Notes under the pieces: model-generated
What the model saw: only the letters and a program-made list of their open reading frames with translations
Database searches by the model: none
What the model was told of the DNA's origin: nothing
DNA from: Roseobacter ponti
GTDB lineage: Bacteria; Pseudomonadota; Alphaproteobacteria; Rhodobacterales; Rhodobacteraceae
Assembly (NCBI RefSeq): GCF_012932215.1
Contig: NZ_CP048788.1
Location: forward strand, 2,790,001-2,854,000
DNA length: 64,000 nt
Direction: 5' to 3'
Shown: positions 52,769 to 62,384 of the stretch, piece by piece
Position numbering within the stretch: the first letter of the stretch is position 1
Layout: each line of letters starts with the position of its first letter
Position numbers and translations under genes: made by a program

Positions 52769-53185
52769 ATGGTTCACCACACCCTCTCAACCGAACTCGG
52801 TGTTGTCGTGCTTCTGGCTGTTCTCGCAGCGTCCCTGTGGATCCCCTACATCATCGGCGTGAATATGCATCCACAGGCGGAAAACGACGCCTTTGTGCGC
52901 CCCCCAGCGCTCAGCGGCTTTCCCGCATGGGTACACCGGGCGCATCGCGCGCATCTCAATCTGCTGGAACAGCTTTTGCCCTTTGCCATCCTGGTGCTGG
53001 TCGTTGACCGGCTGGACGGCTATTCCGCGCTCACATGGTGGGCCGCGGTCATTTTTCTGGGTCTGCGGGTTACACATGCTGCCGGCATGATCACCGGCAC
53101 TGCGCGGATGCCGCTCCGACCGTTGATCTTCACAGCCGGATGGTTGTGCTGCCTCGCGATGGCGGCGGCGGTTTTTATGGCGTAG
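52769..53185 (+). CDS. MAPEG family membrane protein
   Basis: The 138-residue protein has four hydrophobic helices and the MAPEG motifs FPAWVHRAHRAHLNLLEQLL and LGLRVTHAAGMITGTARM. Family members are glutathione-dependent membrane transferases, but in bacteria the substrate is usually unknown. It is probably controlled by the preceding ArsR-SRPBCC regulator, from the 3-base intergenic gap. Confidence 0.88.
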   Translation: MVHHTLSTELGVVVLLAVLAASLWIPYIIGVNMHPQAENDAFVRPPALSGFPAWVHRAHRAHLNLLEQLLPFAILVLVVDRLDGYSALTWWAAVIFLGLRVTHAAGMITGTARMPLRPLIFTAGWLCCLAMAAAVFMA

Positions 53186-53208
53186 CTTCCGTTACCGGCA
53201 GAACGGGA

Positions 53209-53454
53209 TCAGCCACTGACATAAGGGGTCGTGCCCGGGCGGTAGAAAACTTTCTGATTGTGGAGCCGGCCGAGCAGTTCTTCGTTTTCGCGCTGGTCGG
53301 CTTCAATTACCGACACAGACTGCAGGTCGGCCGGGTTCTCATCAGAGAGTGCCAGCCGCATCCGGCCCAGTTCGCGACCGCGGGCACGCAGCGCCTCTTC
53401 GATCAGGTCCACGTCATGAATGCTCAGCTCGAAGTTTTTGTTATAGCGCGGCAT
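53209..53454 (-). CDS. Small charged protein of unknown function
   Basis: The 81-residue protein starts MPRYNKNFELSIHDVDLIEE and contains ALRARGRELGRMRLALSDEN, a helical, highly charged segment, with a C-terminal VFYRPGTTPYVSG. Start 53454 is preferred; the longer frame to 53592 adds an unlikely N-terminus. It sits in opposite orientation between MAPEG and thrS. No family recognised. Confidence 0.6.
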   Translation of the reverse strand: MPRYNKNFELSIHDVDLIEEALRARGRELGRMRLALSDENPADLQSVSVIEADQRENEELLGRLHNQKVFYRPGTTPYVSG

Positions 53455-53645
53455 GGCAGGCTCCAGGTTCTCACCGGTACGATCCCGGTATGTCGGATTT
53501 AACATGCAAAACGTCGCAGTCAACGTATTCTTCGGTATACCCGTCCCGGCCCTGCTTGACAGCCCCGCCCCCTTGCGGCATCGAGCGGTCAAATAACCCG
53601 CAACCGGGCGTCTCGTAGGCGCCAGACCGACGAGGAGTGCCCGCG

Positions 53646-55604
53646 ATGGCCCCGAAAGACGCTGTAGTCTCTCTCACTTTTCCCGATGGCAGTTCAAGAC
53701 AGTTCGAAGCGGGTGTTACAGCCGGCGACGTTGCTGCGAGCATCTCCACCTCGCTGCGCAAAAAGGCGATCAGCGCGACCGTCGACGGTGCGCATTACGA
53801 TCTGGCATGGCCGATTGATCAGGACGCCAGCATCGCAATCCACACCATGCAGGATGATGTTCAGGCCAACGAGCTCATACGACATGATCTGGCGCATATC
53901 ATGGCCCGTGCCGTGCAGGAGATATGGCCCGACACCAAAGTGACCATCGGTCCGGTGATTAAGGACGGCTGGTACTATGATTTTGACCGGGCAGAGCCTT
54001 TTACACCCGAAGATCTCGGTCTGATCGAGAAAAAGATGAAGGAAATCATCAACAAGCGCGATCCGGTGACCACCGAAGTCTGGGACCGCGCCCGGGCGAT
54101 TAAACACTACGAGGATCTGGGCGAGCCTTACAAGGTCGAGCTGATCAACGGGATTCCCGGGGATGAGCCCTTGCGGATGTACTGGCACGGCGACTGGCAG
54201 GATCTGTGTCGCGGCCCGCATCTTCAGCATACCGGTCAGGTGCCCGGTGATGCCTTTAAACTGATGTCGATCGCCGGCGCGTACTGGCGCGGCGACAGCG
54301 ACAGGGCAATGCTGCAACGGATTTACGGCGTGGCCTTCACCGGTAAGGAAAAGCTGCGCGCGCATCTGCATATGCTGGAAGAGGCCGCCAAACGCGATCA
54401 CCGCAAACTTGGCCGCGAGATGGATCTCTTTCACATGCAGGAAGAGGCCCCGGGCCAGGTTTTCTGGCATCCCAACGGGTGGCAGATCTATACCGAACTG
54501 CAGGATTACATGCGCCGCCAGCAGCGAAAAGGCGGCTACGTCGAGGTCAACACACCGCAGGTCGTTGACCGCAAGCTCTGGGAGGCCTCAGGGCACTGGG
54601 AGAAATACCAGGAGCATATGTTCATCGTTGAGGTGGACGAAGACCACGCCCGCGAAAAGGCGGTGAATGCGCTCAAGCCGATGAACTGTCCCTGCCATGT
54701 GCAGATTTTCAATCAGGGGCTCAAATCCTATCGGGACCTGCCTCTGCGCATGGCCGAATTCGGCTCGTGCAACCGGTATGAGCCTTCGGGCGCGCTGCAC
54801 GGCATCATGCGCGTGCGCGGGTTTACTCAGGACGACGGACATATTTTCTGCTCCGAAGACCAGATCGAAGCAGAAACAGCCGTCTATATCGACTATCTGT
54901 CGACCATTTACCGCGATCTCGGCTTCGAAAAGTTCCGGGTGAAATTCTCGGACCGCCCCGAAAAGCGGTCTGGCTCTGACGCGGTGTGGGACAAGGCCGA
55001 AGCGGCCCTGCTTGCTGCGACCCGAAAGGCGGGCATTGAGCCCGAGACGAACCCCGGCGAAGGTGCGTTTTACGGGCCCAAGCTGGAGTTTGTGCTGACT
55101 GATGCCATCGGCCGGGACTGGCAGTGCGGCACTCACCAGGTTGATTTCGTGCTGCCTGAGCGGCTGGATGCGACTTATATCGGGGCGGATGGCGGCAAGC
55201 ACCGGCCGGTGATGCTGCACCGTGCCTGTCTTGGATCTTTCGAGCGTTTCATCGGCATCCTGATCGAAGAGCATGCCGGCAAGCTGCCTTTCTGGCTTGC
55301 TCCGCGTCAGGTCGTGGTGGCCTCGATCATCTCGGATGCGAATGATTACGTGGACGAGGTCGTCAGGGATCTGCGCGCCGCAGGGGTGCGCGCCGAGGCC
55401 GATACCCGCAACGAAAAGATCAACTACAAGGTCCGCGAGCATTCCGTCGGCAAAGTGCCGGTCATTCTGGCGGTCGGCGCGCGTGAAGTGGAGGAACGCA
55501 CCGTCACGGTCCGGCGTCTGGGCGAGAAACAGACCACAGTGGAGCCTCTGGAGGCTGTAACAAAGACGCTGTCACGCGACGCGACCCCTCCTGATCTGCT
55601 GTAA
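53646..55604 (+). CDS. thrS: Threonyl-tRNA synthetase
   Basis: The 652-residue class II synthetase has the TGS domain ([15 protein letters not shown]), the editing domain with [20 protein letters not shown] and [14 protein letters not shown] (zinc-like His/Cys), and the core with motif 2 region [20 protein letters not shown]. It also has the catalytic zinc Cys in [10 protein letters not shown] and a C-terminal anticodon-binding domain. ATG 53646 is preferred: CGAGGAG lies 8 bases upstream. The codon at 53637 is GTG. Confidence 0.98.
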   Translation: MAPKDAVVSLTFPDGSSRQFEAGVTAGDVAASISTSLRKKAISATVDGAHYDLAWPIDQDASIAIHTMQDDVQANELIRHDLAHIMARAVQEIWPDTKVTIGPVIKDGWYYDFDRAEPFTPEDLGLIEKKMKEIINKRDPVTTEVWDRARAIKHYEDLGEPYKVELINGIPGDEPLRMYWHGDWQDLCRGPHLQHTGQVPGDAFKLMSIAGAYWRGDSDRAMLQRIYGVAFTGKEKLRAHLHMLEEAAKRDHRKLGREMDLFHMQEEAPGQVFWHPNGWQIYTELQDYMRRQQRKGGYVEVNTPQVVDRKLWEASGHWEKYQEHMFIVEVDEDHAREKAVNALKPMNCPCHVQIFNQGLKSYRDLPLRMAEFGSCNRYEPSGALHGIMRVRGFTQDDGHIFCSEDQIEAETAVYIDYLSTIYRDLGFEKFRVKFSDRPEKRSGSDAVWDKAEAALLAATRKAGIEPETNPGEGAFYGPKLEFVLTDAIGRDWQCGTHQVDFVLPERLDATYIGADGGKHRPVMLHRACLGSFERFIGILIEEHAGKLPFWLAPRQVVVASIISDANDYVDEVVRDLRAAGVRAEADTRNEKINYKVREHSVGKVPVILAVGAREVEERTVTVRRLGEKQTTVEPLEAVTKTLSRDATPPDLL

Positions 55605-55636
55605 CAATCCGACGCTCCGGCGCAGCACGGGGCCGA

Positions 55637-55671
55637 AAAACGGGCGGGATTGTAACAATTCCGCCCGTTTT
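55637..55671 (+). terminator. Rho-independent terminator of thrS
   Basis: AAACGGGCGG (55638-55647) pairs with CCGCCCGTTT (55661-55670), extended by an inner ATTGT-A-ACAAT stem, and is followed by T. Confidence 0.85.
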
Positions 55672-55809
55672 CGCGTGAATTACCCGGCTCCGGCTGACAG
55701 CGCACTGACGCCGGTGTGACACACAGGGACGTGAATGGTAAGTTGATCTCACACCATTTAATTTCAGGGATATCACTGCCGTAACGGCACGTAACAAGGG
55801 AAAATGACC

Positions 55810-56115
55810 ATGTCCAACACGATGAAAACAGTCGCAATCGCCAGTGCCGTCGCCGCGGCCCTGGTCGGCCAGACAACAACTGTCGCCGAGGCCGCTGCAA
55901 AAGAAAAATGCTACGGCGTATCGCTTGCGGGTGCCAATGACTGCGCCGCGGGCCCGGGCACAACATGCGCCGGCACCTCGACCGTTGACTACCAGGGCAA
56001 CGCATGGACGCTGGTTGACGCCGGTACCTGCGCAGAGATTGAACTGCCAGAAATGGCCGACGGTACACCCCGCGAAGGCTCGCTCGAAGAGCTTGAGCGC
56101 GATCTGCCGGCATAA
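55810..56115 (+). CDS. bufA: Bufferin-type RiPP precursor (DUF2282 family)
   Basis: The 101-residue precursor has a signal peptide ([20 protein letters not shown]) and a mature region with four Cys at about residues 34, 45, 53 and 74 ([34 protein letters not shown]), typical of DUF2282. In this family the adjacent MNIO enzyme oxidises Cys to thiooxazoles so the exported product can chelate copper. ATG 55810 is preferred over 55804 because ACAAGGG is then 9 bases upstream. Confidence 0.88.
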   Translation: MSNTMKTVAIASAVAAALVGQTTTVAEAAAKEKCYGVSLAGANDCAAGPGTTCAGTSTVDYQGNAWTLVDAGTCAEIELPEMADGTPREGSLEELERDLPA

Positions 56116-56211
56116 CCGGCCACCTTGTGAAATCCGGCCGGGCGGTTATCCATCGCCCGGCCGGGAAACCCTGAATACCCCCGGCTGAGGCTTCAGACTT
56201 CGGAGTGCCGC

Positions 56212-57066
56212 ATGCTTGATACCTCTGGGCGATATGACCACCTGCCGGATGCTCCGGGCGTTGGCTATAAACCGCAACATTTCCCGGATCTGATGCGCGA
56301 CCCGGGGCCGGTTTCCTGGCTGGAAATCCATGCTGAGAATTACATGGGGGATGGCGGACGCCCGCTGGCGCAACTGCGCGCCCTGTCGGGAAAATTTGCA
56401 GTTTCCGTACACGGTGTCGGCCTGAGCATCGGTGGCGAGGCCCGTCCCGACCCTGAGCATCTGGCGCGGCTGAAATATCTGACAGGCTGGCTGAAACCCG
56501 CGAGCTTTTCAGAGCACCTCGCATGGTCGACGCACGGGGCGGAATTTATGAACGATCTGCTCCCCCTGCCCTATACCGGTGCGACGCTGGCGCGCGTGGC
56601 CGCTCATATCGACGAGGTGCAGTCCGCCCTGGGGTACCGCATGCTGCTGGAAAACCCGTCAAGCTATCTGGCATTTGCCGAAAGCACCTGGTCGGAAACC
56701 GATTTTCTGAAAGAACTGGTGCAGCGTACTGGCTGCGGGCTGCTGCTGGACATCAATAACGTCTTTATCTCGGCGACGAACCTCGGCTACTCGCCCCAGA
56801 GCTATATTGATGCCTTCCCACTGGACGCTGTGGGTGAAATGCACGTGGGAGGGCACGATGAAGACGAGGATGATTGCGGCGCCCTGCTGCTGATCGACAG
56901 TCATGCAAAGCCGGTGGTCGATCCCGTGTGGGCGCTGTTGCGCCACACGCTTGCATCATCGGGGCCAAAGCCGGTGCTGGTGGAATGGGATAACGACGTG
57001 CCCGAATGGCCGGTGCTGCGCGATGAGGCGCTACGCGCATCCGACATTCTGCAGCCCGCAGAATGA
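56212..57066 (+). CDS. bufB: Multinuclear non-heme iron oxidase (MNIO, DUF692) of bufferin system
   Basis: The 284-residue TIM-barrel protein has the DUF692 motifs VSWLEIHAENYMGDGG, ISVHGVGLSIGG-like strand, SFSEHLAWSTHGAEFMNDLL, LLENPSSYLAF, LLLDINNVFISATNLG and VGEMHVGGHDEDEDD, which supply the His/Asp/Glu iron ligands. It modifies Cys residues of the precursor. CGGAG precedes its ATG. It overlaps bufC by ATGA (57063-57066). Confidence 0.92.
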   Translation: MLDTSGRYDHLPDAPGVGYKPQHFPDLMRDPGPVSWLEIHAENYMGDGGRPLAQLRALSGKFAVSVHGVGLSIGGEARPDPEHLARLKYLTGWLKPASFSEHLAWSTHGAEFMNDLLPLPYTGATLARVAAHIDEVQSALGYRMLLENPSSYLAFAESTWSETDFLKELVQRTGCGLLLDINNVFISATNLGYSPQSYIDAFPLDAVGEMHVGGHDEDEDDCGALLLIDSHAKPVVDPVWALLRHTLASSGPKPVLVEWDNDVPEWPVLRDEALRASDILQPAE

Positions 57067-57821
57067 CCGTCTCCGAGGCACAGTTTCACGCGGCGCTGTT
57101 TAATCCTGAGGCGCCGGTGCCCGCGGGGCTCGTATCTGCGACCGGTGCGCCGGCAGGCGCGCGGTATTCGATCTATCGCAACAATGTCACTGTGTCGCTC
57201 CGTGACGCGCTTGCCACGGCATTCCCGCTCGTCGCAAAACTTCTGGGACCGGAAAACTTTGCTGGTCTTTCAAAGCTCTATGTCCGTCAGCATCCGCCGA
57301 CCTCACAGCTGATGATGTTTTATGGCGCTGAATTCCCCCGGTTTCTGGACGGGCTTCCGTCGCTTGCGCATCTGGGCTACCTGCCCGACTGCGCTCGGCT
57401 GGATCTGGCACTGCGGCAATCCTATCACGCGGCAGATGTGGTGCCACTTGATCCGGTGGAGCTGCAGATTGATCCGGACCTGCTGGCCGGTCTGCGCCTG
57501 GCACCCGCGCCGGCCACGCGGGTGCTGCGCTCATCATGGCCTCTGTTTGATCTGTGGCGCTACAACACTGAACCCGATGCGCCCAAACCGCGCGCCGTGG
57601 CGCAGGATGTGCTGATCACCCGGCCGGAATATGACCCGGTGCCAGTGCTGCTTTTCCCCGGCGCCGCGGTCTGGTTTGAGGCACTTGCCCGCGGCATGAC
57701 ACTCGGAGAGGCCCATGACTCGGCCCTCGGTGACTCCGCCGGTTTCGACCTCTCAGGGGCTCTTGCGACAGCCCTGCAAAGTAAGTCGCTCAGCACTCTC
57801 AAAAAGGACGAAACCCTATGA
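57063..57821 (+). CDS. bufC: DUF2063 partner protein of the MNIO enzyme
   Basis: The 252-residue protein has the DUF2063 N-terminal domain (QFHAALFNPEAPVPAGL, RYSIYRNNVTVSLRDALATA, FPLVAKLLG) and the second conserved part VVPLDPVELQIDPDLLAGL. These proteins bind the precursor leader and work with the DUF692 oxidase. Stop and start overlap neighbours on both sides, so the operon is translationally coupled. Confidence 0.9.
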   Translation: MTVSEAQFHAALFNPEAPVPAGLVSATGAPAGARYSIYRNNVTVSLRDALATAFPLVAKLLGPENFAGLSKLYVRQHPPTSQLMMFYGAEFPRFLDGLPSLAHLGYLPDCARLDLALRQSYHAADVVPLDPVELQIDPDLLAGLRLAPAPATRVLRSSWPLFDLWRYNTEPDAPKPRAVAQDVLITRPEYDPVPVLLFPGAAVWFEALARGMTLGEAHDSALGDSAGFDLSGALATALQSKSLSTLKKDETL

Positions 57822-58363
57822 TTTCCCTGTACAATGCCATCTTTGACAGGTTATCGCGCGCAGACTGGCTGCTTTCGACGCTGGCGCGGCTGATCTTCGC
57901 GGGAACGCTGCTGGTTTACTTCTGGGTTTCGGGCATGACCAAGCTCGGAGAAGGATTTGCCGGACTCTTTTCACCCTCAGTCGGCGCATATGCTCAGATA
58001 TTTCCCAAAGCAATGGAGGCCGTGACATATGATGTCACACAGCTTTCACCGTTTCACACAGCGGTTGTGCTGGCCGGAACATGGGCGGAGTTTATCCTGC
58101 CGGCTCTGATCGTGCTGGGCCTGCTGACCAGACTGTCCGCCCTCGGTATGATAGGCTTCATCATTGTGCAGTCGCTGACCGATCTTTATGGCCACGGCGG
58201 GATCGCACACAGTGAAACGCTGGGGGCGTGGTTCGACAGAATACCCGACGGGGTCATTCTCGACCAGCGCGCGTTCTGGGTGTTTCTGCTTCTGGTGCTT
58301 GTGGTCAAGGGCGCGGGGCCCCTGTCTCTCGACAATGCGCTGCGGCGCGCGCCACAGCCCTGA
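57818..58363 (+). CDS. DoxX family membrane protein of the bufferin operon
   Basis: The 181-residue protein has four hydrophobic helices (LARLIFAGTLLVYFWVSGM, ILPALIVLGLLTRLSALGMI and others), fitting DoxX. DoxX genes often close bufferin operons. The role, perhaps in redox or export support, is inferred. It overlaps bufC (ATGA at 57818-57821). Confidence 0.88.
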   Translation: MISLYNAIFDRLSRADWLLSTLARLIFAGTLLVYFWVSGMTKLGEGFAGLFSPSVGAYAQIFPKAMEAVTYDVTQLSPFHTAVVLAGTWAEFILPALIVLGLLTRLSALGMIGFIIVQSLTDLYGHGGIAHSETLGAWFDRIPDGVILDQRAFWVFLLLVLVVKGAGPLSLDNALRRAPQP

Positions 58364-58368
58364 GCGGA

Positions 58369-58686
58369 TCAGGCCACGCCCAGGGCTGTCTGAACATCAC
58401 GGGTCCATCCAAGGTACATCGTGTCACCATCGGTGATCAGCGGACGCTTCATCACTGCCGGGTGTGCCTGCAGCAAACTGAGCGGGCCTGCATCTTTCTG
58501 CAGGTCGCTCAGGCCCCTCCACGTGGCGGACCGCGTGTTGAGCAGCGCATCGCCAAAGCGCGCATGGGCTGCTTTGAGCACGTTTTCAGGCACACCGCCC
58601 GCCCGGACGTCCACAAACTCAGCATCAGGAAGTAATTTCAGCGCCTTACGGCAGGTATCGCAGTTTTTCAGCCCGTAGAGATGCAT
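58369..58686 (-). CDS. ArsC/Spx family protein
   Basis: The 105-residue protein has the thioredoxin-like start MHLYGLKNCDTCRKALKLL, with a CxxC pair, and the C-terminal HPAVMKRPLITDGDTMYLGW, typical of ArsC-like YffB/Spx proteins. ArsC-type arsenate reductases have a single Cys, so the CxxC suggests another thiol-redox role. It is convergent with the DoxX gene, 5 bases away. Confidence 0.85.
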   Translation of the reverse strand: MHLYGLKNCDTCRKALKLLPDAEFVDVRAGGVPENVLKAAHARFGDALLNTRSATWRGLSDLQKDAGPLSLLQAHPAVMKRPLITDGDTMYLGWTRDVQTALGVA

Positions 58687-58880
58687 AATAATTCCTCACT
58701 CCTGGAATAACATAGACGTGAATCAGAGAGGTTTCTGCCCGTTTTCCTTGATTTTTAGCTGCAAAAGGCAATCTCTGAAAGTACCGGGCATGCGAATTTC
58801 CGAAGTTTCGTGCCCTGAATGAAGGATGCAGTGCCGCGCATGCAGCCTGCAAAAGTTAAGTAAAAGGAGGCACGGAAAAC

Positions 58881-59087
58881 ATGCCTACTGGCACCGTGAA
58901 ATGGTTTAACACCACCAAGGGCTATGGGTTCATAGCACCTGAAGGCGGCGGATCGGACGTTTTTGTCCATATTTCCGCCGTTGAAAGATCGGGGCTTACC
59001 GGCCTCGCTGACGACCAGAAAGTGAGCTTTGAGCTTACCGAGGGCCGCGATGGCAGACAGATGGCGAGCGACCTGAAGCTGCTCTGA
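58881..59087 (+). CDS. Cold-shock domain protein (CspA family)
   Basis: The 68-residue protein has RNP1 and RNP2-like motifs: GTVKWFNTTKGYGFIAPEGG and DVFVHISAVERSG. It binds single-stranded nucleic acid. AAAGGAGG lies about 12 bases upstream. The 194-base region before it (58687-58880) holds no gene and may be a long 5' leader, as in other csp genes. Confidence 0.93.
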   Translation: MPTGTVKWFNTTKGYGFIAPEGGGSDVFVHISAVERSGLTGLADDQKVSFELTEGRDGRQMASDLKLL

Positions 59088-59178
59088 CCCGTCCGCCGGC
59101 CCGGTCCCGCACCGGAAAAACCGGTCATCCTGAACGACATGGCTGCGCGCAGATGTTACGTGCGCGGCCTGGTATCTT

Positions 59179-60402
59179 TCAGCGCTCGGACAGATCCGCA
59201 CGGAGCTCCGTAAATCCGTGAAACCGGATACGACCCCCTGGCACGCGCCTTGTTACTGCAAAGCGGGGAAATCTCTCCAGAAAACGTACAAGCGCGATGC
59301 GCGCTTCCAGCCGTGCCAGCGTCAGCCCGATACAGACATGCGGGCCCGCCGCGAATGCAAGGTGTCTGTTGGGGGAGCGGGTCATGTCGAACCGCCCGGG
59401 CGCCTTGAACACCTCCGGATCCCGGTTCGCCGCACCAATACACAGATGAAGGTTGGCGCCGGCCGGTATGCTCTGTCCGCCGAAACTGACGGCTTTGGTG
59501 GTCTGGCGGTTGCCGAACTGATTTGGCGAGCGGAACCGCAGCACCTCCTCGACAAACCCGTCGATCCGGTCCGGTGCCGCCCGCAGATCGTGGCGCGCAC
59601 TTTCATCATCGCACAGCAGCGCCAGACCGTTTCCAATCAGATTGGTGGTGGTTTCATGCCCGGCATTCAGGATAAAAATACAGTTCTGCACCAATTCTTC
59701 TTCGCTCAGAAGCCCGTCTGTTTCGCCGGCAATCAGGCGGGTCAGCACGTCGGTCTGCGGATCGCCGGGTGTCTGCCGCCGACGGGCGATCAGGTCTTTC
59801 AGGAAGGCGCTGAATTCTGTGACGGCAGCGTTCCCAGAAGCTTGCTGTTCCGTGGAAGTGACAGGCTCCAGCGCGCCCAGTATCGCAAGTGACCAGTCCC
59901 GCAACGGGCTACGCTCTGATGGCGGAATGTCCAGCAGATTGCCGATAACTTCGATCGGAATGCGGGCTGCGAAATCACTGATCAGGTCCGGGCGGACGGG
60001 CAGTTCCCCGAGCAGGCGATGCACGGACGTCTCCAGCCCCGGCTCCATCCGGGCAATCGCTTTGGGCGCGAGTGCCGACGACATGATCCGGCGGACCCGG
60101 CTGTGCAGCGGCGGGTCATTAAACACAAGGCTCGTGGTATGGTGGCGGTAAAGAGCCGAGTCCTCGCCAAACCTGGGTCCGAATACTGATTTTTTATCAG
60201 AGATATAAAGCGATGTATCCCGGTAGATCACTGACAGATCCGCGTGCCCCGAAATCACATATGAACCGTCCGGTTGCGGGCAGACGCGCGCACTGGCCAG
60301 CAGGTCGTCGTACACCGGAAACGGATCCGTGGCGAACCCGGGAGGAGGATCAGCAAGGTTAACCATGCGCAGGGCAGCAGTGAATACGGTACTGACCCGC
60401 AT
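59179..60402 (-). CDS. Cytochrome P450
   Basis: The up to 407-residue protein has the I-helix oxygen motif ILNAGHETTTNLIG, the ExxR pair in EEVLRFRSPNQ, and the heme Cys loop LAFAAGPHVCIGLTLARLEA. It is a bacterial soluble P450; the substrate is unknown. No dedicated redox partner is adjacent. The start is uncertain: ATG 60402 and ATG 60366 both lack a ribosome site, and 60366 would shorten it by 12 residues. Confidence 0.92.
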   Translation of the reverse strand: MRVSTVFTAALRMVNLADPPPGFATDPFPVYDDLLASARVCPQPDGSYVISGHADLSVIYRDTSLYISDKKSVFGPRFGEDSALYRHHTTSLVFNDPPLHSRVRRIMSSALAPKAIARMEPGLETSVHRLLGELPVRPDLISDFAARIPIEVIGNLLDIPPSERSPLRDWSLAILGALEPVTSTEQQASGNAAVTEFSAFLKDLIARRRQTPGDPQTDVLTRLIAGETDGLLSEEELVQNCIFILNAGHETTTNLIGNGLALLCDDESARHDLRAAPDRIDGFVEEVLRFRSPNQFGNRQTTKAVSFGGQSIPAGANLHLCIGAANRDPEVFKAPGRFDMTRSPNRHLAFAAGPHVCIGLTLARLEARIALVRFLERFPRFAVTRRVPGGRIRFHGFTELRADLSER

Positions 60403-60416
60403 GATTGATCATGTCG

Positions 60417-60917
60417 TCAGAACCCGCGGTCTGCGCCTGACGCGGCGCGGACCAGTTCGCGCACCTGACAGGCGGGGCTGTCCGTGCGAAGATCGAAACG
60501 CCTGAGCTCTGTCCAGTCTGACGCGTCGAACGCCGGAAAGAATGCATCGGCTTCGCCAATGGCGGTATCGACCTCAGTGATCACCATCCTGTCGGCCAGA
60601 GGCATCAGCCCCGCATAAACCGCCTCGCCGCCTACCCCGTAAATCCGGGTGTAGCCCGCGTCATAGCAATCCTGAATCGCTGTCCGGAGATCCTGGCGCA
60701 CCATATCGGCCAGGCTGTTATCGCGCGAAATCACACAGTTCAGCCGGCGCGGCAGCGGCCTTACCGGCAGGCTTTGCCATGTTCTGCGTCCCATGATCAG
60801 CGCGCCGCCAAGGGTTTCGCGCTGAAACAGCCTGAGATCCTCCGGCACGTTCCACGGAATTTCATTGTCTTTGCCGATTGCGCCGTTGCGCGCGCGGGCG
60901 ACCACAAGTGTCAGCAT
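60417..60917 (-). CDS. folA: Dihydrofolate reductase
   Basis: The 166-residue protein begins MLTLVVARARNGAIGKDNEI and has IPWNVPEDLRLFQRET, ALIMGRRTWQSLP and VGGEAVYAGLMPLADRMVIT, with active-site Asp replaced in position by the usual Glu/Asp of NVPEDL. It reduces dihydrofolate to tetrahydrofolate. ATG 60917 lies one base after the thyA stop, so it is coupled to thyA, the enzyme that makes its substrate. The frame to 60959 is less likely. Confidence 0.93.
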   Translation of the reverse strand: MLTLVVARARNGAIGKDNEIPWNVPEDLRLFQRETLGGALIMGRRTWQSLPVRPLPRRLNCVISRDNSLADMVRQDLRTAIQDCYDAGYTRIYGVGGEAVYAGLMPLADRMVITEVDTAIGEADAFFPAFDASDWTELRRFDLRTDSPACQVRELVRAASGADRGF

Positions 60918-60918
60918 T

Positions 60919-61743
60919 TCAGACGGCGACCGGGGCTTTGATTGCCGGAAGCGGGTCATAATTCAGAAACTCGAAATCTTCGTAACGGAAGTCAAAAACC
61001 GAAGATACGTCACGGGTCAGACGGAGCTCAGGCAGGGGCTGAAGATCGCGTGCCAGCTGTGTCTGCACCTGCTCCATATGATTGGAATAGATATGCGCAT
61101 CGCCCATAGTGTGCACGAAATCGCCCGGCTCATAGCCCGTGACATGCGCAAGCATTACCTGCAAAAGCGCATATGAGGCGATGTTGAACGGCACGCCCAG
61201 AAACATGTCGGCGGACCGCTGGTACAGCTGAAGATGAAGCTTGCCGCCGATGATCCGCACCTGCCAGAGCGTGTGACAGGGCGGCAGCGCCATTCTGTCC
61301 ACCTCACCCGGATTCCACGCAGATACGATGAGCCGGCGGCTGTCCGGTGTGTCGCGGATGGCGCGGATGAGGGCTTCGATCTGATCCACCTCGCCGATCA
61401 GCACCCGGGCCTCGGTATCATCTGTCCTGGTGATTTTGGGGAAATGCCGCCACTGGTGCCCATAAACAGGACCGAGGTCGCCATTTTCATCAGCCCATTC
61501 ATCCCAGATCGAGACGCCGTTTTCCTTCAGATAGCGGATATTCGTATCGCCTGACAAAAACCATAAAAGCTCGTGCACGATGGAGCGGAGATGCAGCTTT
61601 TTCGTGGTAACGAGGGGAAATCCGTCGCTGAGCGGATAACGGCACTGCAAACCGAAGTACGACGTTGTTCCGGTGCCGGTCCTGTCCGTGGAAACGGTGC
61701 CTTTCTCAAGAACGGTGCGCAGCGCGTCATGGTATTGTTGCAA
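60919..61743 (-). CDS. thyA: Thymidylate synthase
   Basis: The 274-residue enzyme methylates dUMP with methylenetetrahydrofolate. Motifs visible are [20 protein letters not shown], the catalytic Cys in [37 protein letters not shown] and the final ENLE-like [12 protein letters not shown]. The start is TTG (61741-61743), with GGAGA upstream; the protein begins [15 protein letters not shown] as expected. It is followed by folA. Confidence 0.96.
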   Translation of the reverse strand: MQQYHDALRTVLEKGTVSTDRTGTGTTSYFGLQCRYPLSDGFPLVTTKKLHLRSIVHELLWFLSGDTNIRYLKENGVSIWDEWADENGDLGPVYGHQWRHFPKITRTDDTEARVLIGEVDQIEALIRAIRDTPDSRRLIVSAWNPGEVDRMALPPCHTLWQVRIIGGKLHLQLYQRSADMFLGVPFNIASYALLQVMLAHVTGYEPGDFVHTMGDAHIYSNHMEQVQTQLARDLQPLPELRLTRDVSSVFDFRYEDFEFLNYDPLPAIKAPVAV

Positions 61744-61955
61744 GGTCAGTCTCCCCGGTTGCCGACGCAGTCACAGACTCGTTCTGTCACCAGACATATC
61801 CGCAAAGAAACGACGGCGCAAAGCGATGACTGCACAGGCGGGACCGGAAACAGCAGCACCGGGGCCAGGCCCTCACGAAACGGTGCGCCCGGGTGGTAAC
61901 CCCGCCCGGGCATGCTAGGATTACACACAAACCTCAGGAATACAGGAGTAACAGC

Positions 61956-62384
61956 GTGAGCCTTAAATATCTGCACACAATGGTCCGGGTCAAAGACCTC
62001 GACGCGTCGGTTGAATTCTACAAGCTGCTCGGGCTGGTAGAGACGCGGCGCTATGATAACGAAAAGGGGCGGTTTACGCTTTTGTTCATGGCGCCTCCCG
62101 GTCAGGAAGAGTGCCCCGTTGAGCTGACTTATAACTGGGATGGCGACGACGCCCTGCCCGATGACAGCCGCCATTTCGGGCATCTGGCCTATCGCGTGGG
62201 CAACATTTACGAAATGTGCCAGACACTTATGGACGCCGGTGTAACCATCAACCGTCCGCCGCGCGACGGACACATGGCGTTTGTCCGGTCACCCGATAAC
62301 ATTTCCATTGAGCTCCTGCAGGAAGGCGATGATCTGCCACCTGCCGAACCCTGGTCCAGCATGGAAAACACCGGGCATTGGTGA
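61956..62384 (+). CDS. gloA: Lactoylglutathione lyase (glyoxalase I)
   Basis: The 142-residue protein has the two VOC halves with LKYLHTMVRVKDLDASVEFY, VELTYNWDGDD, FGHLAYRVGNIYEMCQTL and MAFVRSPDNISIELLQEGDD; His8-like, Glu and the second His/Glu pair would bind nickel or zinc. It converts the methylglyoxal-glutathione adduct to lactoylglutathione. GTG 61956 is chosen because CAGGAG lies 7 bases upstream and MSLKYLHTM is the usual start. It overlaps the next gene. Confidence 0.93.
   Translation: MSLKYLHTMVRVKDLDASVEFYKLLGLVETRRYDNEKGRFTLLFMAPPGQEECPVELTYNWDGDDALPDDSRHFGHLAYRVGNIYEMCQTLMDAGVTINRPPRDGHMAFVRSPDNISIELLQEGDDLPPAEPWSSMENTGHW

Noticed and set aside
55780-55795. CGTAAC direct repeat before bufA as an ECF promoter
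   Set aside because: The repeat sits on the ribosome site; no matching -10 with sensible spacing, so no promoter is called.
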